From the NCBI GenBank assembly GCA_017608295.1, contig JAFCGF010000005.1:117924-181923 (forward strand): a stretch of DNA of 64,000 nucleotides, given 5' to 3'. The notes beneath the pieces were generated by a model. That model was not told where the DNA came from and did not search any database. It saw nothing but the letters and a program-made list of their open reading frames with translations. The stretch comes from Candidatus Woesearchaeota archaeon. Its GTDB lineage: Archaea; Nanoarchaeota; Nanoarchaeia; Woesearchaeales; JAGVZT01. How positions within the stretch are numbered: the first letter of the stretch is position 1; each line of letters begins with the position of its first letter. This document shows positions 59,947-64,000 of this stretch, piece by piece. The position numbers and the translations under genes were made by a program.

Positions 59947-60084
59947 TTATTTCTTCCCCAATATGCGGCATTCCTCTTCAAGCAGTTCTATGACTTCTCC
60001 GACTGTTTGCTCGGTCTTGAAATCCCTTTTTAGCACATCGATTGTTGCCATTTTTTCCGCGTAGAAGTCTTCACCCTCCCCCAT
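59947..60084 (-). CDS. 45-aa helical protein
   Basis: ATG 60084 to TAA 59947. The sequence MGEGEDFYAEKMATIDV, then KTEQTVGEVIELLEEECRILG, is acidic and amphipathic. In-frame codons extend upstream to a stop near 60150, just inside the FtsZ-C-like gene end, without a better start. It lies between the FtsZ-C-like gene and the GHKL gene and could be one of the operon's small subunits. Family unknown. Confidence 0.4.
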   Translation of the reverse strand: MGEGEDFYAEKMATIDVLKRDFKTEQTVGEVIELLEEECRILGKK

Positions 60085-60122
60085 CAGGACAGATTGGAAA
60101 CTAGTTCGATTCTTAAGTGTTT

Positions 60123-60140
60123 GGAGTCGAAAATGACTCC
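60123..60140 (-). terminator. Hairpin after the FtsZ-C-like gene
   Basis: GGAGTC-GAAAAT-GACTCC is a perfect 6-bp stem just after the stop codon of the minus-strand gene at 60151. It may weaken read-through toward the 45-aa ORF and the GHKL gene. Confidence 0.4.
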
Positions 60141-60150
60141 GTAGTTACCC

Positions 60151-60459
60151 TTAGTACACGTAAATTTGGACAACCTCGATATCTGGCAGGTCCTCGATTA
60201 TTCTCGCGCCCCAGATGACGTTCGCGTCCTCGTCACAGTACTTCCCTATGAGCTTCTCTCCCCAGTCGTTGATTTCATCAAGAGTGAGAGTAGTATTTCC
60301 CCTGATGAGGAACATGGCTCCATGCGCGAGCTTGCCTTCTTTCGGGCCAATGCTGACTTCAGTACCACAGGCCAGCACAGCATCGATGTCATCCTGATCA
60401 AGGTGGCAGAGATTCATCTCGTCTTTCAGTTCCTCAAGCACTTTATTCAATTTCTGCAT
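60151..60459 (-). CDS. Orphan FtsZ/tubulin C-terminal-domain-like protein
   Basis: 102 aa, start ATG 60459 with GGGGG upstream. After an N-terminal helix, the order of motifs GAMFLIRGNTTLTLDEINDW, then DANVIWGARI and IEVVQIYVY, matches the C-terminal domain of FtsZ/CetZ, whose hallmark is 'sGg-dLtl-Ea' followed by 'aNiIwGa'. The GTPase domain and its GGGTG motif are absent. It is encoded 14 bp after the SMC-like ATPase gene. It may cap or regulate an FtsZ filament, or be a fold reused for oligomerisation in this module. Similarity is by eye and needs a profile search. Confidence 0.6.
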   Translation of the reverse strand: MQKLNKVLEELKDEMNLCHLDQDDIDAVLACGTEVSIGPKEGKLAHGAMFLIRGNTTLTLDEINDWGEKLIGKYCDEDANVIWGARIIEDLPDIEVVQIYVY

Positions 60460-60473
60460 GTTTTACCCCCTCA

Positions 60474-61769
60474 TTACACCTTTAGGTCAGTAACCTTTGA
60501 GCACTGCTCCTTCTTATCCCAACTCACGCCGAGGAGAAGGTCTCCCTCTGCCAAGATGTAATCATTGCGCGAAACGATGATGACCTGCCTCTTCTTTGCG
60601 ATATCCCTAAGCAAGGCACCGACACGCTCCCCGCGCTCCTTGTCGATTCTAGCACCGACATCATCAAGAATGAGAGGCCCATTATGGTGAGACGCAAGGG
60701 CAAGGATGAAAGCCAGGGTGAGCAGTTCCCTCTCCCCGGCAGCGAAAGATGCCTCGGCCCCCCTGGAATGAGTAAAGCAGATGCGGGGTGCGCCCGGTGC
60801 CACACTGAGTTCCACCCTCTCAAGTTCAGGCACAAGTAGATTAGCTTGCCGCTGAAACTCCTTCTGAAGATCACTCCACGTTGCGGTGCTGGAGGCGAGC
60901 ATAGCGAGACCGAGTGCTGCACGGTCTTCTGGAGACATGAAAAGGCCATCGTACATGTGGATGCGGTCTGATAACTCAATGCCTTGGCGCAGAACCTCGG
61001 TGTCGGGTGTGCACTTCACTCGAGGCTCGTCACCATCTGAATCAGTGTAAGTGAGCGAGAAGATGTTCTTGTATCCATAGAATATTGCCCGGAGGAGGTT
61101 TGACTTCCCGCCTCCGTTTGGGCCCAAGATGACGTTCAGCCCATTGCTGAACTTAACCGTTGTCTTCTTCCTGAATGAGAGGAAGAAATTCTTAATCTCT
61201 ACTCTCTTGATGTAATTGTATTCCATGCTATTCCCTCCATCTCGAACACTTCTCCGAGTCCCCTCCAACTTGCTCTGCCTTTTTCTGATGTCAGACCGGC
61301 AACTCTTGATTTTAATGCTGAGAAGTGTCGCCTTTGCACGATTTAGGTTTATACACGCCCCATGAAACATCTCTGCTTGCTTACGGTCAGCACTCAACTC
61401 CCTGAGATAGGTGTCCCGGGCCTCAAGGATGATTTTATTGTCATGTAGCTTCTTCTCTATCCTGTTCAAATCCTTCTTCAGCTCCTTCTGTTTCCCCTTT
61501 ATCTTCATCTTCCCGAGGATTGTCTTCTTCTCCTCTCTGAGTTTCTTCTGTTTCTTCCTCAGGGTGTCGGCTTCCTTTTGGATAGCATCATAAATCTCCA
61601 CTGCCTTGGAGTTGATGTGGCCCATTCCGCCTATAGCGACCTCGTAACGCTCGATATGACTCTCAAGCCTGGATTTCGACATCTTTGTTAGTAGTCGCAC
61701 ATCTCCGAACCCCCGGAATTCTTTCTCGAGTCTGGTGAGCTCTTCCCTAAGTTCTAAAGTCTTCTTCAT
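60474..61769 (-). CDS. SMC/RecF-like ATPase with N-terminal coiled coil and internal start
   Basis: About 431 aa from ATG 61769 (GGAGGAG directly upstream). Residues 1-180 are coiled coil. Then IKRVEIKNFFLSF and Walker A GPNGGGKSN (about 215-223), signature FAAGERELLTL (about 335) and Walker B LILDDVGARID (about 366) follow without a coiled coil in between. In SMC/Rad50 proteins the coiled coil lies between Walker A and B; here it precedes both. An in-frame ATG at 61226 has its own GGAGGG, so a 250-aa ATPase-only form may also be made. It is flanked by the 192-aa coiled-coil gene and the FtsZ-C-like gene. Confidence 0.75.
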   Translation of the reverse strand: MKKTLELREELTRLEKEFRGFGDVRLLTKMSKSRLESHIERYEVAIGGMGHINSKAVEIYDAIQKEADTLRKKQKKLREEKKTILGKMKIKGKQKELKKDLNRIEKKLHDNKIILEARDTYLRELSADRKQAEMFHGACINLNRAKATLLSIKIKSCRSDIRKRQSKLEGTRRSVRDGGNSMEYNYIKRVEIKNFFLSFRKKTTVKFSNGLNVILGPNGGGKSNLLRAIFYGYKNIFSLTYTDSDGDEPRVKCTPDTEVLRQGIELSDRIHMYDGLFMSPEDRAALGLAMLASSTATWSDLQKEFQRQANLLVPELERVELSVAPGAPRICFTHSRGAEASFAAGERELLTLAFILALASHHNGPLILDDVGARIDKERGERVGALLRDIAKKRQVIIVSRNDYILAEGDLLLGVSWDKKEQCSKVTDLKV

Positions 61770-61784
61770 CGTCTCCTCCATCTA

Positions 61785-62363
61785 TCACAACCTTGCAAAA
61801 AATCCACGCTTGGGTTCAAAGATTACTCCATGGCGCTTGAGTTCTTCAATCACGTCATCCACGTCTTTGACATCAAGCCCCTTGGCTTTGGCACCTGCAA
61901 ATACCTCCTCCATATTGACATTCTTTCTGGAGAGGTCGTCGATAATATCAAGAACAATCTTCCCTTTAGGCGTAGTGTAGTCTCTATGCTTGAGTTTGAT
62001 TCCATGTTCTTTATACATCTCTTCCAGAAGTTCTCCTATCAATCTGCCGTTTCCCTTAATGTCCTTCCGATTCCTATCAGCCATCTTCATGAGTTCGTCG
62101 AGCTTCTCATCAGGGCTGTAAAAATGCTGGAGGGATTCGTTTGGAGATTTACTTTTGCTAACTGGGGATTCTAGTTCCTGCAGGTAGGCATTGCGCTCAT
62201 GTAGTTTTAGCTTGAGTTGTCCAATCCTCGCCTTAGAAACCCGCTTTCCAGCGGCACGGCGAGCAAGAAGAATTTCAAGTTTTTTTTCCAATTCCTCTTT
62301 CTCTCGCATAATCTTCGCTATGAGTTTCAAAGTCTGATTCTTCGTCTTCCCTATCTTAACCAC
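61785..62363 (-). CDS. Coiled-coil protein with C-terminal winged-helix-like part
   Basis: 192 aa with GTG start at 62363 and GGAGG upstream. Residues 1-75 are coiled coil (KEELEKKLEILLARRAAG). The C-terminal half (GKIVLDIIDDLSRKNVNMEEVF, then VDDVIEELKRHGVIFEPKRGFF) resembles a winged helix such as that of MCM or kleisin-type partners. It is the first gene of the minus-strand ATPase operon, 15 bp before the SMC-like gene, and may be its DNA-binding subunit. TATA box at 62396-62404. Confidence 0.6.
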   Translation of the reverse strand: MVKIGKTKNQTLKLIAKIMREKEELEKKLEILLARRAAGKRVSKARIGQLKLKLHERNAYLQELESPVSKSKSPNESLQHFYSPDEKLDELMKMADRNRKDIKGNGRLIGELLEEMYKEHGIKLKHRDYTTPKGKIVLDIIDDLSRKNVNMEEVFAGAKAKGLDVKDVDDVIEELKRHGVIFEPKRGFFARL

Positions 62364-62395
62364 CTGCCTCCTTCTGCCTGAGGAATTCAGAAGCG

Positions 62396-62404
62396 TTTAT
62401 ATAT
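62396..62404 (-). promoter_or_regulatory. TATA box of the ATPase operon
   Basis: ATATATAAA on the minus strand, about 33-41 bp before the GTG at 62363. It is divergent from the CARF-HTH gene at 62463, whose own A/T-rich promoter lies within 62420-62455. Confidence 0.55.
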
Positions 62405-62462
62405 TTTTGGACTGTCCAAAATAAATTATACAATAATCTTAATTATAAGACTGACAAACGAA

Positions 62463-63107
62463 ATGTATAAATACGAATTCTACGCGAGACAGAGCATGGC
62501 AACCCACCTCATCACTACATTCTTCCACTTCGAACCATTCAAAAAGGTCTTCTGGGAAGTGAAGCCTGACTCTGTGTATCTCTTTACTCAAGAGGAGGAA
62601 AATGCAGAAAGCAGGCAGGAACTGAAGAAGCTTGACAAGGCACTGCGGGAATTCTCAGGTCTGTTCAAGCAGAATATAATCAAAGTGCCGATGTATGGAA
62701 TTCACGAGGTTGCTACAAAAGCCGTGGAGGTCATTGACACCATCCAGCCGAAAAATGACGACAGGGTGATTATCAACATCACTTCAGGAAGGAAGCCCAT
62801 GGCAATCGGGTTGCTTTATGGTGCCTATGCGCGGCCAAAGCTGGTGAACCAGATTATGTACTTGGCTGAGGAACACAAAGAGGTCATCCAGCTCCCAAAG
62901 ATGTACTTTAATCTAAGCAGAAGTCAGAAGCAGCTGCTCATCCATATCAGGGAGCACGGCACTGCCACCATCAATGAGATGGCTGATGCACTCGGGATAT
63001 CACGGAGCATGCTATACAAGAATCTAAGCGACCTCTCGGACCAGGGCCTCCTCCAAGAGAAGGAGGACTGGGAGCTCACTGATTTCGGGAGGATAGCTGT
63101 GTTGTAA
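62463..63107 (+). CDS. CARF-HTH transcription regulator (Csa3-like)
   Basis: 214 aa. The Rossmann-like CARF domain contains RVIINITSGRKPMAIGLLYGA (about 101-121), the ligand loop that binds cyclic oligoadenylates in CRISPR regulators. The C-terminal winged HTH is at about 155-210 (TATINEMADALGISRSMLYKNLSDL). No cas genes or CRISPR array are in the window. It is divergent from the SMC-like ATPase operon and 1 bp before the 98-aa gene. Control of the island by a nucleotide signal is an attractive inference. Confidence 0.75.
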   Translation: MYKYEFYARQSMATHLITTFFHFEPFKKVFWEVKPDSVYLFTQEEENAESRQELKKLDKALREFSGLFKQNIIKVPMYGIHEVATKAVEVIDTIQPKNDDRVIINITSGRKPMAIGLLYGAYARPKLVNQIMYLAEEHKEVIQLPKMYFNLSRSQKQLLIHIREHGTATINEMADALGISRSMLYKNLSDLSDQGLLQEKEDWELTDFGRIAVL

Positions 63108-63108
63108 A

Positions 63109-63405
63109 ATGGCAAGGAAAAAATACGCTGATTACAATATTCGCATGGACAGGGATGGGGATGAGGTCACTATATACCAGGACACTCCTGAAGGTAGAGT
63201 TCAGATATCAACTACTCGAGAAGAACTAGATAACTGTCTCAAAGGCCTTAAGCGGGGTCAGGAACTCATCCTTGAGCAGGAATCTGGTGGTGAGATTCAA
63301 GAAATCACACTGACTAAGGAGCATATAGGGACTGCCTTAGAACTCCTTGAGGGAGATGATATGGGGGACTCTGTAAAATATCGCCACCACAAAAAGCCCA
63401 ACTAA
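63109..63405 (+). CDS. 98-aa protein of unknown function
   Basis: It starts 1 bp after the CARF-HTH stop and so is co-transcribed. Small, acidic, with beta-like N-terminal half (NIRMDRDGDEVTIYQD) and a helix, and a basic end RHHKKPN. No family recognised. Confidence 0.55.
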   Translation: MARKKYADYNIRMDRDGDEVTIYQDTPEGRVQISTTREELDNCLKGLKRGQELILEQESGGEIQEITLTKEHIGTALELLEGDDMGDSVKYRHHKKPN

Positions 63406-63411
63406 GGTTAG

Positions 63412-63681
63412 CTACAAGAAGTCCTCCAAAGGTCTCATATGCCGTGTTCTCTTTTTCCAGCAGCGACTACAATAGTATCTTCCTTTGAGGAGAGCAGTGA
63501 CCTCGTTCTCGTCTCCACAGTCCTGACACCAAGGGAGGATGCTTTCTCTTCCACATATATCGCATTTGAGCAGATACCCTTTTTCAGTCTTGCTGATGAT
63601 TCTCACGCAGTCATATCCCTTTGAGTGAGGACTAATACAACAGAACCTCATAACTCTGAGATTCTCACTTAGTTCTGCCAT
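63412..63681 (-). CDS. Zinc-ribbon protein
   Basis: 89 aa. CDIC, CQDC and CSRC (three CxxC pairs) define two zinc knuckles in the C-terminal two-thirds. An additional CC occurs near the N-terminus. It is convergent with the 98-aa gene, 6 bp away, and lies downstream of the RadC-like exon on the same strand. A DNA- or RNA-binding adaptor role is possible; no family recognised. Confidence 0.6.
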   Translation of the reverse strand: MAELSENLRVMRFCCISPHSKGYDCVRIISKTEKGYLLKCDICGRESILPWCQDCGDENEVTALLKGRYYCSRCWKKRTRHMRPLEDFL

Positions 63682-63735
63682 TTACATCACCGGCAGAGGG
63701 GTCCAGAAAGGCCTTGAAATAGTCTCCTGAGAGAA

Positions 63736-63892
63736 TTATTCCTCTGCGACTGAGCCCATGTTCTCAGCTGCGCTCCAATACCCCTCACCTATCACCACGT
63801 GGTCCAGCACCTCGATGCCGAGCAGCTCCCCTGCCTTCATGAGGTTCTTTGTGATGACCATATCCTCTTCGCTTGGCTTTGTTGCGCGTGGA
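63736..63892 (-). pseudogene. radC: Downstream exon of a RadC-like (JAB-domain) gene interrupted by a group II intron
   Basis: Reading the minus strand gives TPRATKPSEEDMVITK, then NLMKAGELLGIEVLDHVVIGEGYW and a stop at 63736. This aligns with the end of RadC/JAB domains, where HNHPSG-x-x-x-PS-x-x-D is followed by 'LKEAGELLGI-LLDHIIIG'. The JAB metal motif HxHPSG must lie upstream of the intron, beyond 64000. If splicing works the gene is functional; it is listed as broken because the frame is cut at DNA level. Confidence 0.75.
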
Positions 63893-64000
63893 GTAGAGAA
63901 AGGAGCGCCATACAGGGCTCACGCCTTGCGGTCTCTCCCTTCCCTCTCCCCGAACCGGACGTGCGCCTTTCAGCGCATCCGGCTCTCCATCAGACACTTA
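63893..64000 (-). mobile_element. 3' end of a group II intron (domains V and VI)
   Basis: Domain V occupies 63952-63985: a 34-nt hairpin on the minus strand with the catalytic AGC triad at its 5' base, GAAA tetraloop and a two-base CG bulge. Domain VI follows (63894-63951). The intron appears to end CTCTAC at 63893, directly before the RadC-like exon. GTGTCTGATGG just upstream of domain V fits the end of domain IV. The reverse transcriptase would lie beyond 64000. The exact 3' splice site is estimated. Confidence 0.85.

Noticed and set aside
62463..63107. A CRISPR-Cas locus next to the CARF-HTH gene
   Set aside because: No cas genes and no regularly spaced direct repeats were seen on either strand.
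63785..63997. A 70-aa ORF over the intron end
   Set aside because: Its sequence is the translation of group II domains V and VI in one frame and has no protein-like features.

Overview
The window looks archaeal. Supporting signs are TATA boxes 25-35 bp upstream of leaderless or Shine-Dalgarno starts, two arginine tRNA genes with introns at the canonical 37/38 position, and no encoded CCA. The gene content agrees: endonuclease Q, archaeal-type TruD, a two-HTH Lrp-like regulator, a CARF-HTH regulator and GTP cyclohydrolase IB. The many small membrane or zinc-ribbon proteins and the secreted FG-GAP and subtilase proteins would fit an uncultivated lineage such as a DPANN archaeon, but the phylum cannot be fixed from sequence alone.

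Layout. 1-7.4 kb: two secreted proteins on the minus strand (a zincin with FG-GAP propeller repeats, running off the left edge, and a subtilase). 7.6-16.1 kb: a conjugation or type IV secretion-like module (VirB2-, VirB6- and PrgI-VirB4-like) with an inverted-repeat cluster at its head and an AT-rich, oppositely oriented AAA_13 ATPase gene inserted before virB4. 16.2-23.4 kb: accessory DNA with a HEPN-family protein, a zinc-ribbon protein, many tiny membrane proteins, hairpin repeats and a probable ncRNA. 23.4-43.5 kb: mostly ordinary chromosomal genes (two paralogous lipoproteins, DUF362 ferredoxin, EndoQ, three tandem histidine phosphatases, a six-hairpin glycosidase-like protein, stomatin, PepF, an unusual tRNA-Arg(CCU), TruD, and a MoxR/VWA pair). 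43.56-63.4 kb: an island that starts at tRNA-Arg(UCU) with a tyrosine integrase. 63.7-64 kb: the 3' end of a group II intron and the downstream exon of a RadC-like gene.

The most interesting system is in this last island. A tight minus-strand operon (RHH regulator-queD-queC-queE-folE2) encodes every step from GTP to preQ0. Divergent from it is a 646-aa protein that joins a DpdA-like tRNA-guanine-transglycosylase domain, with its key residues kept, to the ArcS signature PC-x3-KPY-x2-S-x2-H. It has no recognisable PUA (tRNA-binding) domain. I infer a host-encoded 7-deazaguanine DNA modification system that could make deoxyarchaeosine. Its likely partners are a SNF2-family helicase, a nuclease-AIPR protein, an HD-domain protein, a GHKL ATPase, an SMC/RecF-like ATPase, coiled-coil proteins, an orphan FtsZ-C-terminal-like protein and a CARF-HTH regulator.

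A second theme is short-loop perfect hairpins in tandem: between genes (18.8, 20.2, 37.4 and 40.1 kb) and inside the D-loop of tRNA-Arg(CCU).
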